A stretch of DNA of 64,000 nt from NCBI GenBank assembly GCA_012861695.1, contig JAAOOA010000033.1, positions 11,090,325 to 11,154,324 of the forward strand. The letters run 5' to 3'. The notes under the pieces are model-generated. The model saw only the letters and a list, made by a program, of their open reading frames with translations. It had not been told where the DNA came from and ran no database searches. This document shows positions 1-8,936 of this stretch, piece after piece. The DNA comes from Trematomus loennbergii (lineage: Eukaryota; Chordata; Actinopteri; Perciformes; Nototheniidae). A program made the position numbers and the translations under genes. Numbering within the stretch: the first letter of the stretch is position 1; every line of letters begins with the position of its first letter.

Positions 1-281
1 CAGGAGCAACTCAGCTGGGAGGAATTAAATGGCCGTTCTACAAACTCCCTACTCCCCAACCCACTCCTCTAAATTCCTATCTTTTTACTATACCTTTAAT
101 TTAATGTGTTTTCATTGTTCCCCCTTTTCCCCCCAAGTCAATATAGTCTTCATGAATGGGTTTTCTCCAGGTGTTCTGGTTTTGTCCCACAATCTGAATT
201 TTTCAGGTTATGAAAAAACCTCACATTATTCTCGCCTTTATTTGAATGTCTTTCCTATATTTCTCATTTTCATGACAATAA
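1..281. other. AT-rich noncoding sequence
   Basis: No gene recognised. The short open frame at 29-331 has no domain and runs into the MITE beginning at 282. The base composition is ordinary intergenic, with several C-rich and T-rich runs. Confidence 0.5.
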
Positions 282-1046
282 AGGCGCATTTCCACTACAC
301 GGCCTCGCTCGGCCTCGCTCGGTATGGCTAGGCCTCGTTAGGACTGGCTCACTTTATGGCGCATTGCCATTACAGTTTAGTACCAGGGGTAGCAACTATA
401 GTAACGCAGTGTAGGCGGAGCCGTGACGTCATCTTCAATGAGAACCCCAGAAAAACAACACAGCCGTTAGCTGTTAGCACTCAGAGCTCACAGCTCCTCA
501 TATATGTTCAGAAACTAGACAAAAGTTAAACAAGTACAAACCACAGACTGCCTGTGTCATGGCGAATACAGTCGCTGCTTTATTTATGTCTGTATAGGCC
601 GTTGTTGTGAGTGTGGACGGTCGGAGCATATACTGCGTTAGCTTAGCCAATCTCCATTTAGAAAACACGCATTGTAAAAGGTTTTTCGCCTGCCGTCTGT
701 CTGCAGACTTGTCAAAGCATTAATTCATGGTTTTTACTAACCGGTATCAGTATGTTGTTACTTCGGCATCATTTTGAAACGTGTATTACAATTAAATCAC
801 GGTCAAATATGTCCATCTTGTTGTAGTTGTAGCCCCCTTACCAGCGATTCTCTCTCTAGTTTAGCATACTCAGCCCGACTCAGCCTCGTTGTCTCTGGCC
901 CTAGACCCACGATTTTATGAGGCCAGAAAAACTGTGAATTAGGACCCGCCGGCCGGTACTAGGCCAAGTGGAAACGCAACCAAAAACGGGCCGCTGACGT
1001 CACAGCCCTCTTAAACCGTGCTCCGCGCTGTAGTGGAAACGCGCCA
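282..1046. mobile_element. PIF/Harbinger-like MITE with TAA target duplication, nested structure
   Basis: The ends are inverted copies. The left end reads GGCGCATTTCCACTAC; the right end, on the other strand, reads GGCGCGTTTCCACTAC. TAA flanks both sides (279-281 and 1047-1049), the TWA-type 3-bp duplication typical of PIF/Harbinger. A second similar pair lies inside: TATGGCGCATTGCCATTAC near 354-372 and GGTACTAGGCCAAGTGGAAACG near 955-976. One MITE therefore seems to have inserted in another of the same family. There is no coding capacity, so it would depend on a transposase elsewhere. It is rich in CpG and TGACGTCA-like motifs near 424 and 994. The superfamily assignment rests on the duplication and TIR style. 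Confidence 0.65.
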
Positions 1047-1049
1047 TAA

Positions 1050-1256
1050 CAGCACCAGGAGATCATGAGGCTGCTGCTCAGGAGGCCTCAAAGGGCCAAT
1101 CTACAACCCCTCTACTGCTGTTGCAACTCAATCTATATTTCCCTTATTTCCTCTCTTCCTTTATCTCTTTTTGTATTTCTTTGTTTTTGTGTTTGTTTTT
1201 TAATTCTCTGTCAAAGCGTCTTTGAGTTTCTTGAAAAGCGCTATACAAGTCCCATG

Positions 1257-1283
<27 letters not shown>
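1050..1283 (+). repeat. LINE/SINE-like 3' tail ending in (TTA)n
   Basis: The segment 1215-1260 (TTTGAGTTTCTTGAAAAGCG then CTATACAAG) followed by (TTA)8 at about 1257-1282 resembles the AAAGCGCTATATAA-(ATT)n tail shared by fish L2-type LINEs and their SINE partners. The upstream part to 1050 is T-rich and not recognised. No open frame of the element survives. Confidence 0.45.
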
Positions 1284-1287
<4 letters not shown>

Positions 1288-2049
1288 TTCAAATATCTAT
1301 GTATCTTTTTATATGACACGGTACTATTTAAAACTGATGCCACACAGACAGGTTCTGGTTCAGGTCAGATCTTTCTGTTGGAGATCAGATAGTCTCCATG
1401 TGTAAGTTTACTCTAATTAGGTTTATTGGCGAAATATCATACAAATAAACACTAATATAACATTTATGAACTTTCATTTTTTATTAAGCACTGCACAAAT
1501 CAAGGTGTGCTCAATCACACACATATGGGATGTTGCAGAGGGAGGGCTTGTGGCTCCATTAAAATGCCTTAAAGAAGAAGTTTGGCAAAGTATGGTGCCA
1601 TCAATTTACAGCAACTTCCAGTTGCCAGTACGACTTTGGGTTAATGTGTCTTTTTGAATGGCGTCAGGACCGAACACTTTTCGTGTTCTTCAAATTTCGT
1701 GTTCTTAAAATGTCATGTTCTTAACATTTCGAGCAGTTCAGACGGTGTTAACTGGAGTTTCAACAACTTCCTTTTTCCTGGGGAAATAGCGCCAAAATAA
1801 CCGCCACGCCACAGCAAGGTCACTTCACGAAAACTCAAGATTTTGATAACTTGTCATCCTCAAAGCCTTGAGACGGTCCAGACCAAATTTGAATTCGATC
1901 AGACCCCAAACCTCCCCGAACAGCATTGTTTCTCTCTCGATTGAGACCAAAAACGTATAAAGAAAATGTTTGCTGCAAGTGATACTGAGTTAATGAAGTT
2001 GTAATGGCAATTTTAATGTTCCAATGTCCTATATCCTTTTGCCATTACT
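1284..2049. other. Unassigned noncoding sequence
   Basis: No gene seen. The ORF at 1466-1657 has no recognisable motif. A motif close to TTCGTGTTCTT repeats imperfectly at about 1679-1735, which suggests another old repeat, but no ends could be set. Confidence 0.4.
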
Positions 2050-2395
2050 TCACAGGATGGTTTAGAGTGATCCTGACGCAGACACAAACAGATGAATTTC
2101 CGGTCTTTTGCTGCAGTTTAGAATGATGTTTTATTGCTTTACATACCAAGGTTTAAGTATACTGTGTCAATAGTTGTGGTAGGAGCATCTGCCGGGGCTG
2201 GCCGGGCTGGTAGAATCGGTATGCTCTTCCTCCTGTGTCCTCGTCCTCTCCTGTCACCTAGGACCCCTTTTATACACCTGGTGTAGCTAAACCCCGCCAC
2301 CAAGTGTTCAAAAATAATATTGCACTATACATATAAATTAAAGTAAACTGAGACACCAACAACACCCATAAAATGGCTCCTACAGAAGTGATAAG
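2050..2395 (-). repeat. Possible LTR retrotransposon LTR (minus orientation)
   Basis: Read on the minus strand, a TATA-like GTATAAAAGG (complement of 2266-2275) is followed about 130 bases later by AATAAA (complement of 2130-2135). A GC-rich R-like leader lies between them. This promoter-then-polyadenylation order is what an LTR looks like. No second LTR, target duplication or gag-pol coding was found, so it would be a solo LTR. The call is tentative. Confidence 0.3.
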
Positions 2396-2495
2396 AAGAC
2401 TATTTTCTCGTTAACTTCTATAAAACCTGATATGTTCAACCAGAGGAGACGCCCCCTGTTGGATATTAGAGAGAATGCAAGTGTAAGGCACTTGC
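2396..2495 (+). repeat. Fragment of dispersed fish repeat (same family as 35610-36104)
   Basis: The stretch around 2438-2492 (CCAGAGGAGACGCCCCCTG, then AGAGAGAATGCAAGTGTAAG, then GCACTTGC) parallels 36010-36065 in this window (CCAGTGGAGAGGCCACCTG, then CAGGTTTAAGGCACTTCTG). Both look like pieces of a widespread fish interspersed repeat that I recall. It is short and diverged. Confidence 0.45.
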
Positions 2496-3027
2496 AGGGA
2501 TAGAACATAAAGATAATGATTCACTGCATAAACACATATCAAAATAATCCGTAACATTCACACCCTTCTTCGCCAGCTCCTGCTCGATCCGAAATAGAGG
2601 ATAGAAAATAAAGAAATTAAAAGCAAAGCCCACAATAGGATTTGTTTTTCAAGAAAATGTGCAACAAATTCAGGAAAATAATAATTAAATACATCTTTAA
2701 CTTTAAAGGGGACCTATTATGCTATATTTTAAAAATATATTGTAGGGCCATACCTATACAAAACATGTCTGTGAAGTTTTTTGCTTAAAGGTCCCATGTC
2801 ATGCTTTTCCGGTTATTACCCGTCCCCTTGTGTGTTATGAAGGTTTTTATGCATGTAAACGGTCTGCAAAGTCACAAACCCTCAAAGTACACCCTGTAGC
2901 GAGTAAAACTCTAACACAGAAAATACGTGTCTATGCTGCCCCAAAACGCCTCGTTGGAGATTTTCTTTTTCAATTTTTTCTTCCGGGAACCAAGTGACGT
3001 GACGCAGCCCTGTTCCAAAAACAATAG
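2496..3027. repeat. Pieces of small dispersed repeats around the insertion site
   Basis: AAAGGGGACCTATTATGC at about 2705 and TAAAGGTCCCATGTCATGC at about 2787 are starts of abundant fish MITE-like repeats. The sequence after the 4-kb element (7098 onward: CTCCAAAAAGGCTGATTCTG and so on) looks like the other half of one of them. The 3030-7095 element therefore probably landed inside an older repeat. Boundaries are approximate. Confidence 0.4.
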
Positions 3028-3340
3028 TATGAAGCTGCAGCCTCGGAGGATGCACTCTCAGGACCGCACTCTCTCAGGACCCTAGTTGTTTTGCAACATC
3101 GCCACCTAGCGGATTGGATGACCGCAAAAGTACAACCAGCGAGTATTGAGTCTCATACACTGCGAGTCTCTTTAGACATTGTAATGCTTGTTATTAACCA
3201 TCTAAAAATGCATGAAAATATGTTTTTCTTACTGAAATTACATTATTAACAAGTTGTTAATTTAATAACAAATGTATTTTGTATGTCAGATGTAAAAAGA
3301 TAGTCTTTTATATTTGTCTTATCAAATTTGACATACAACA

Positions 3341-3362
3341 AAATATATATATATATATATAT
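3341..3362. repeat. (AT)n microsatellite
   Basis: About eleven AT units inside the AT-rich left part of the TIR element. Confidence 0.8.
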
Positions 3363-3449
3363 TGTAGTAATAATGATATAATCTATTTATAATTGTAAAT
3401 GTATATTGTATGTAGACATACATTTAGATGTATATTTTGTTAAAACAAA

Positions 3450-3625
3450 ACAAAACTGTTAATTTAGTTTTTGGGAGAAGGGGTGGGGTTAAATAAGTGT
3501 AAACTCCTTTGAATCAATTTGATACTGCTTATGTTTCTACAGTATCATAATTCTCTTGTTTCATTTCATTATTATATATATATTTTTTATTGTATTACAC
3601 GTTCGAAATAAATCAAATCAAATGT
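3450..3625 (+). repeat. LINE 3'-end-like repeat (Rex1/CR1-type tail)
   Basis: TTTTTGGGAGAAGGGGTGGG followed by TTAAATAAGTGTAAACTCC, ending near AAATAAATCAAATCAAATG, is paralleled at 42808-43015 (TTTTGGGAGAAGGGGTGGGA and AAATAAATCTAATCAAAT). The form resembles the 3' UTR of Rex1/CR1-type fish LINEs as I recall them. It is noncoding. Confidence 0.5.
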
Positions 3626-3741
3626 GTCTTTGAAGAGGTGCTAGATTACTCAAAAACAACTGTTAGTGTGTTTATGCACCAGGCTGCAAAAGATAAACAT
3701 GCAATTTGACGAGAGGAATTTCAGTGCAGAATACATTTTTA

Positions 3742-3747
3742 TTTATT
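3742..3747 (-). terminator. Polyadenylation signal AATAAA of the element-borne gene
   Basis: Minus-strand AATAAA lies about 20 bases past the TGA stop (3764-3766). Position and orientation fit the 3' end of the gene inside the 3030-7095 element. Confidence 0.5.
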
Positions 3748-3763
3748 GGGCACTGTGGATTCT

Positions 3764-3847
3764 TCACTGGGGTGAGGCGGGGTCTGCTGTTCCCTCAACC
3801 ACCAGACAACAGCTCCAGCTGCAGTACCCCGGGAAGCCCTCTTCTGA
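3764..3847 (-). CDS. Distal half of terminal exon of the element-borne gene
   Basis: This is the continuation of the exon at 4681-4835, now separated by a hAT insertion. The frame from TAC (end of the duplicated target site) continues without a break as SEEGFPGYCSWSCCLVVEG and ends at TGA (3764-3766). The Cys residues (YC-x3-CC) add to the Cys pair in the proximal half and may form a metal-binding fold; that part is inference. An AATAAA signal (complement of 3742-3747) lies about 20 bases after the stop, as expected for a real 3' end. The protein family is not recognised. Confidence 0.6.
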   Translation of the reverse strand, partial: SEEGFPGYCSWSCCLVVEGTADPASPQ

Positions 3848-3855
3848 GTAAAAAC

Positions 3856-4680
3856 TAGAGATGTCCCGATCCGATCACGTGATCGGGGATCGGAGCCGAT
3901 CACGTGATTTTCAAAAGATCGGAATTGGGAGAAAAAAAATCAGGGATCGGGATTTTTTTTTTTTTAATAAAATATTTTTCTTATTTTATTTAATGTTACA
4001 AAACAAAAATGACCATGTTCACATCTTAAAGTCATCCTGAGGCCTTAGTTTTGGTTTAAAATTACACAACATCATGTATGTGTTGCTTCTTTTGTTGCTT
4101 ATTTCTCTCAAATCTGGCAACAGAGTGGGCGCAGTGTCTAATGGTAGCAGTAAGCTAACGAGAGGCTACGTTCAGCTGGTGACTCGGGACAGAGAAAATG
4201 TCAGGAGTTTGGAAGTATTATAAAATTGAAAGCGAAGGCAGTGTAACAGCCAGATGCAATGTTTGCAAGGCGGAGGTTCCGCGTGGTGGAAAGAACAGAG
4301 CTACGTTCAACACGACCAATCTAATACTGAGAAACAAACACCAACAACAACACGACGAGTACACAGCGGCCACTCAGGTAACGGCACTGAAACAACCGAC
4401 ACTTTCAGAGACTTTTAAAAGGAAAGAGAAACTGCCCCAGAACAGTGAAAAGGCCAAAAAAATAACAGCCAAGATAGCTGAATTCATCGCGTTGGATGAC
4501 CAGCCGTTATCTGTGGTGGAGAACGTGGGGTTTAAGGGACAACTTGAATGCTTTTCTCCTTTTTTTTCTCTTAATGCATTGCATAAAGATCGGATCGGGA
4601 AAAATCGGTATCGGCAGATTGTCAAAATCAAATGATCGGAATCGGATCGGGAGCAAAAAAAGGTGATCGGGACATCCCTA
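3856..4680 (+). mobile_element. Internally deleted hAT element with 8-bp target duplication
   Basis: The ends are TAGAGATGTCCCGATC (left) and GATCGGGACATCCCTA (right), inverted copies with one mismatch. The 8-bp GTAAAAAC is present at 3848-3855 and again at 4681-4688, the classic hAT target duplication. Many GATCGG motifs sit just inside both ends, typical of hAT subterminal binding repeats. It carries only the N-terminal part of a transposase (next entry), so it is non-autonomous. It splits the terminal exon of the gene in the surrounding 4-kb element and is therefore younger than that element. Confidence 0.9.
4198..4635 (+). pseudogene. hAT transposase N-terminus (BED zinc finger), truncated
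   Basis: This 145-residue frame starts with a BED-type finger at about residues 4-60: SGVWKYYKIE, then CNVCK (the C-x2-C pair), then TTNLILRNKHQQQH with the His ligands. A linker follows, then the hAT-typical KITAKIAEFIALDDQPLSVV and ENVGF. In full-length ZBED/hAT proteins the RNase H-like catalytic domain follows; here the frame runs directly into the right subterminal repeats after ENVGF. The catalytic core has therefore been deleted. At best it would give a DNA-binding fragment, potentially an inhibitor of related transposases (inference). Confidence 0.8.
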
Positions 4681-4835
4681 GTAAAAACCCTGTAATATTC
4701 CTCGCCGTCCACTTCCCCGGTAGCCTGTGCCAACGTCCTTATACAGGTTGTCGCACTGAAAGCACCTGGAAATTTGGTAGGCCTTCCTGAATTCCTGTTT
4801 GTGTCCCTCTGAGAAGACATTCCAGTTGACGACAC
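4681..4835 (-). CDS. Proximal half of terminal exon of the element-borne gene
   Basis: The acceptor is TTCAG before 4835, and phase 1 matches the donor of the exon at 4981-5134, giving a Ser codon across the junction. It encodes VVNWNVFSEGHKQEFRKAY, then the Cys pair CFQC, then a Gly/Arg-rich stretch ending GFY at the hAT insertion point. The exon continues at 3847 after the hAT element. With the distal half it is a Cys-containing C-terminal domain of unknown family. The long ORF at 4374-4835 in another frame is a shadow across the insertion. Confidence 0.6.
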
Positions 4836-4980
4836 CTGAAGTAGAATGTCATAAGAAAATTACAATTCAGACAGAAAAACAACAAAACCTTCCTTAATTT
4901 AGCTGACCTTACTCTTAGTCAATCAACTTCATAATACTAGGATAGGAGAAGGCAGAAGTAAAGACACTTTATAAACTTAC

Positions 4981-5134
4981 TGTCAAGCCAGTTGAAGTGG
5001 GCTTCCTTTTGGAATGACCCCTGGCTCACGATGTATTTAAAGCTCTTGCAGGTAAGGGCTAGCGTGCAGATTGCAGGATCACCATCCTCAAGAACGACAA
5101 ATGTAAGGATCCTGCGGATTATGCCTTCAGGCAG
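4981..5134 (-). CDS. F-box-like exon of the element-borne gene
   Basis: The acceptor is CTACAG before 5134 and the donor is AGTAAGT after 4981; phase is 0 in, 1 out. The peptide starts LPEGIIRRILTFVVLED and continues CTLALTCKSFKYIVSQ. The pattern of L-P-x2-I-x2-I-L, then a hydrophobic stretch, then L-x2-T-C-K-x-F/W looks like an F-box, the roughly 45-residue SKP1-binding module. The resemblance is by eye only. If correct, the product could be an adaptor for ubiquitin ligation, unusual cargo for a DNA transposon. The upstream exon does not join in phase, so an exon is missing or degraded between them. Confidence 0.55.
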
Positions 5135-5229
5135 CTGTAGATATAAAACACGATTTAATACGAATTCCTTTCAAGCTACATTGTCTCTACTGTCAAAACT
5201 AAAGTAATTGTAAATACATGCCTGCAATA

Positions 5230-5590
5230 TGCCAATGCAAAAAATGCAAAAAAAAAATATATATATATAAAATATATTTTAAGATCATGGTTAATCATCT
5301 GATTCGTCTGTACATTGCTGTTTTAGTCTGTTCTTCTAATTAGTGTCTACAGTGTGTCCCTATTGAGCTGTTTAGAGCATCAGACAAAAAAAGCTTTTGA
5401 AAATAATATTATATTTTGGTTTAGGTCAAAATATAATATTTGTAAACCTGAAGAGTCAGTGCCAGTGCCTCACCAGCCATGAACCTCACTGCACGTCACT
5501 GCAGAAGCTTATATATAGACATCTAAGTTTTTTGTGCCCCACCACTTTTGTACATAGAAAAACGCCACTGGTCACCACAAACAAATCATA
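5230..5590. repeat. Intron of element-borne gene with a degraded MITE
   Basis: AT-rich sequence with an (AT)n run at about 5258-5269. The stretch near 5440-5560, read on the minus strand (CAGTGACGTGCAGTGAGG, TTCATGGCTGGTGAGGCACT), matches an interspersed fish repeat I recall. Its insertion may have removed the exon that should connect the zinc-finger and F-box-like exons. Confidence 0.35.
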
Positions 5591-5708
5591 GAAGGACTTG
5601 TTTTGATTTATTGCTCAAATGGAACTGATCATAACATTCAGGCTGCTTTTAATGCAGACACATTGCAACTCCATTTGCATTTCACAAGAGAATGTTTGCA
5701 AACTTTAC

Positions 5709-5880
5709 CTTCATGGAGAACTGCACGGTTGAAGTGGCTCTCTAAATGGGTTTGGACCTTGCTCAGTTTGGCTGGGTGGAACTCATTTGAGGCACAGAAC
5801 GGGCAGTGAAAGACTTTGCAACATGTAGTGCATCGTTGTAAATCGGGCAAGGATCTCCCCTCTTGGATTGAAATATGCAT
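5709..5880 (-). CDS. Zinc-finger exon of the element-borne gene
   Basis: The acceptor is TTTTTCAAG before 5880 and the donor is AAGGTAAAG at 5709/5708. It encodes 57 codons starting MHISIQEGRS. It has Cys pairs C-x2-CC and CPFC, followed by HLESH, a C-x2-C-x15-H-x3-H arrangement at about residues 26-49 of the exon. This is a zinc-finger-like module of unassigned family. Phase is 0 in (agrees with the start exon at 6963-6989) and 1 out. Without splicing, the frame stops 20 codons past the donor. Confidence 0.55.
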
Positions 5881-6269
5881 CTTGAAAAAGAGAGAGCCTA
5901 ATTGGTCAAACTGAACATTTTGAAATACTTTCACAGACAGACATAAATTAGGCCTAATTGTTAGATTCTGACACGACAGATTCTAACCTACAGAATAGGC
6001 CGACATAATAACTGACTAAAACACCTCATGCAATATTACAAAACATGTCAAAATGATGAGACTGTCTGATAAACAGTAAACAGGCAGTCAGCACAGTTAA
6101 TATTATTTACAATGAATTCAAATAGTAATACAATGACTATTAAAGAAGCATTTACACTGAAGACAGAACTTATATTAGGCTACTGCTGATTTAATGTAGC
6201 GGACAGACAGATCATATTGACATGCTTTTGTCATCCTTTGAAGTTTAATTAATTAGCTGACTATAATTA

Positions 6270-6425
6270 ATGATCAGGGTTGGGAAGTTTACTTTTTTTA
6301 AATAGTAGGTTACAGATGACTAATTACCCTGTTAAAAATGTAATACGTAATGTAACTGACTATGTAACTATTTGTATTGATAATCTAATGTTAATTATGG
6401 TTCTTTTATGTTTTTTGTGAGTCAC
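6270..6425. repeat. MITE remnant (GGGTTGGGAAGTTTACTT family)
   Basis: CAGGGTTGGGAAGTTTACTT followed by GGTTACAGATGACTAATTAC and AATGTAATACGTAATGTAAC matches the left end of a very common fish MITE I recall. The right end is not apparent. Confidence 0.45.
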
Positions 6426-6463
6426 TTTGGATAAAAGCCTCTGCTAAATAACATAACCATAAC

Positions 6464-6972
6464 ATACGGTTTCATTAAACAAATAAACAAAAAGGCTAAC
6501 AGTTGGTTTTGCAGCGAGTCATCATAGGCTAACAGATGACATTTAGCACGTGTTGCTTGTATTGCTGTCCAATTGAATACACCAGAATAGTTGTTAACTT
6601 TAAACAAACAACATGATTCACATTACTCACACTCTTACTGTAATTAGTGATTAAATCAACAATTAATGTAGGACACCTAGTTGGGCTTGCCAAAATCACG
6701 CTACAGTTTCATTAAACAAATAATCAAATATGCTAATGAAGCTAATGCTATTAGCATTAGCTTTTGCCGAAAGCTATAGCTAACAAATAATTGTTTTTAG
6801 TGCCTTTAATACTGTTAGAAGCTATCATAAGCTAACAGATGTTTGTTTGTATTGCCTTAAGACTATCATAGTTAATGTTAGCTAATCACACTTCATTTCA
6901 AGACACCGGAATTGTTATTAATGTTAAACAAATAAACTTTAAAAGCACTTCACACTACTCACACTCTCTGCG
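6464..6972. repeat. Imperfect tandem duplication near the 5' end of the element-borne gene
   Basis: Several blocks recur in order: TTTCATTAAACAAATAA (6469 and 6708), CATCATAGGCTAACAGATG against CTATCATAAGCTAACAGATG (about 6520 and 6824), TTGCTTGTATTGC against TTTGTTTGTATTGCC, and TTCACATTACTCACACTCT against TTCACACTACTCACACTCT (6616 and 6949). The second unit holds the ATG exon; the first has only its donor-like end. Confidence 0.55.
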
Positions 6973-6989
6973 TTGTCGTTCATATTCAT
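6963..6989 (-). CDS. Candidate start exon (9 codons) of the element-borne gene
   Basis: Just inside the right TIR, ATG at 6987-6989 opens MNMNDNAES and meets a strong GTGAGT donor after 6963, phase 0. The next plausible exon (5709-5880) also starts in phase 0. The exon is short, so the evidence is its position, the donor quality and the phase match only. Confidence 0.4.
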
Positions 6990-7657
6990 GTCTCCTGCTC
7001 ACTAGGTGGCGATGTTGCAAAACAACTAGGGTCCTGAGAGTGCGGTCCTGAGAGAGTGCGGTCCTGAGAGTGCATCCTCCGAGGCTGCAGCTTCATACTA
7101 CTCTCCAAAAAGGCTGATTCTGTGACCGTAGCTTTAAATGGAACAGCTGCTGCTAGCCACGCCCCTGTGTAGCGTCACGCAGCTTTCCCCTGCGAAGAGA
7201 GTTTTCGACCGGGAGAAACTCAGCTAAACGCTGCCGTGATTAAATGCCATATTATGTTACAAACCACTTACAAGCATTATTACTGAAACAGTATGGAGCT
7301 CAAACGTTTCTCTCTCTCAGGGTTTACCGCAAGGACATTACGTTACACATATTCTCTCCAGTACAGTGTTAGCTCTGAGTGTTAGCGATGCTTGCTAATG
7401 TAAACACAGACCATATTCCTCCCAAAACACGCCGCGCATTGTTTCTGATACAGCACATAGCTTGACATGTTCTTTCTTAAGTCAAGTGTTTACCGCTAGA
7501 ACAGTGCCATTATATATAACAACTTTACTCTAAGTGCCTCCTGCAGATATCCTGCTGAAAACACACATTAATTGTCTTTCTATACTTACTTGTATAAACA
7601 AAAATACAAATACTTTTACACCATACTAGTAGGACATTTTGTCTTTTGCACCATACA

Positions 7658-8488
7658 CAAGGGTGTAACTTTGGTTTGAGAAGTGGGGGGGACACAAAAC
7701 AGGGGGTCCTCCGCAATGAAATATTTTCTCAATTTAATTCCATTTCCTGCCTTTCTACAAATATATTAGGGACTATAGTGTTAACAAATCCAAGAAAAAT
7801 GTGTCGTGTATATAATGAGTGTGCACACTTATCTAGTATCCTATCCATGTGAACCTGTTTTATTTGTGATTACCTGACATCCTCTAGGGGGGTCCGGGGG
7901 CATGCACCCCGGGAAGATTTGTTTCTTTAAATTGAAGTTGAATGCATCAATCTGGTGCACTTTGAGGGCAACATTAAGAGATTTATGGATACAGTTCTCA
8001 ACACTCATATGAAACAGAACTGTATATATTTCAATAATCAAAAAGCCATTAGAATATTCTCACAACCAATACAATAACACATCATTGATAAACTCCTCTC
8101 TCCTATCTTTATTTGACCTAGTCTGCATTTTTACTTTTTATTTATGCATATTTGACTAATCACTCCCCTTTCAAACTGTGTTTTTTATTTTTATACTGAC
8201 CTATAGTACACATTGGAAGGATTTCTTAACTTATTTTATATACAACTATATATTACATAGATGGAAATATTTGTTTACATAGATGACCAAACCGTTTGAG
8301 ACCCACTGAGATAACTAGACTAAAGTTTACAACCTAATCACTCAGAGAGTCCTTTACCTCCCTGAGCTGACGTTATCTCTCTCAGTCCGACAGGAGAGGA
8401 CTCTCCCTTCCTTATTGTTGAAACAACTTCTAATCTCCGTTAGCTCAGAGCTAGCACCAGATGCTAACAACAACCCACGTAACTCTCT

Positions 8489-8540
<52 letters not shown>

Positions 8541-8928
8541 ATGTCTCTCTCTCTATGTCTCTCTCTCTGTCTCTCGCTCTCTATTTCTCTCTCTCTCTCT
8601 CTCTCAGTCTCTCAAAGTCCAACAGGAAAGAGCTCTCCCTCTCCTTATTGTTGAAACAGCTACTAATCTCCATTAGCTCCGAGCTAGCACCAAATGCTAA
8701 CAACAACCCCCGTAACTCTCTATGTCTCTCTCTCTCTGTCTCTCTCTCTTTCTATCTCTCTCTCACAAGATGCGCTCGTGCCACACACACACACAGACGC
8801 TCCTCCGTGACGATGACCGCTTGCGTACATTTTTTTAATTTTTTATTAAAAAGGGGGGGGACACAAATGGGATTTTGAAAAGTGGGGGGGACATGTCCCC
8901 CCTGTCCGCAGTGGAAATTACGCCCATG
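7658..8928. mobile_element. hAT-like non-autonomous element with CT-repeat core
   Basis: The left end is CAAGGGTGTAACTTTGG. The right end on the other strand is CATGGGCGTAATTTCCAC. Flanks are CCATACA (7651-7657) and CCATTACA (8929-8936), an 8-bp duplication with one base lost on the left. G-runs of GGGGGGGACA type sit inside both ends (7686 and 8855-8893). No transposase remains. The centre contains the tandem CT-repeat region described separately. Confidence 0.7.
8386..8765. repeat. Tandem duplication with (CT)n microsatellites
   Basis: A block of about 110 bases containing TATTGTTGAAACA, GAGCTAGCACCA, ATGCTAACAACAACCC and GTAACTCTCT occurs at about 8391-8489 and again at about 8620-8720. 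Each copy is followed by long TCTC runs (8490-8605 and 8724-8765). Overlapping SLSLSL frames here are microsatellite translations, not genes. Confidence 0.85.
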
Positions 8929-8936
8929 CCATTACA

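Larger units (their letters stand above)
3030..7095 (-). mobile_element. 4066-bp TIR element carrying an intron-containing gene
   Basis: Left end 3030-3109 and right end 7002-7095 are inverted copies. Over 80 bases they are identical except that the right copy has one extra 14-bp unit (CGCACTCTCAGGAC) in a small internal tandem array. TA flanks both sides (3028-3029 and 7096-7097), the apparent 2-bp target duplication. Inside on the minus strand are exons of one gene (6963-6989, 5709-5880, 4981-5134, and 4681-4835 plus 3764-3847). Passengers are a hAT insertion (3856-4680), LINE tail-like sequence (3450-3625) and MITE pieces. No DDE transposase motif was recognised, so the superfamily is left open. 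TIR identity suggests recent movement. Confidence 0.75.

Noticed and set aside
4198..4635. Host ZBED gene
   Set aside because: It lies wholly inside a hAT element with target duplication and stops after the N-terminal part, so it is a transposase fragment.
4374..4835. 153-codon minus-strand open frame
   Set aside because: It spans the junction between the hAT element and the split exon in a frame that matches neither; the correct frame is supported by splice phase.
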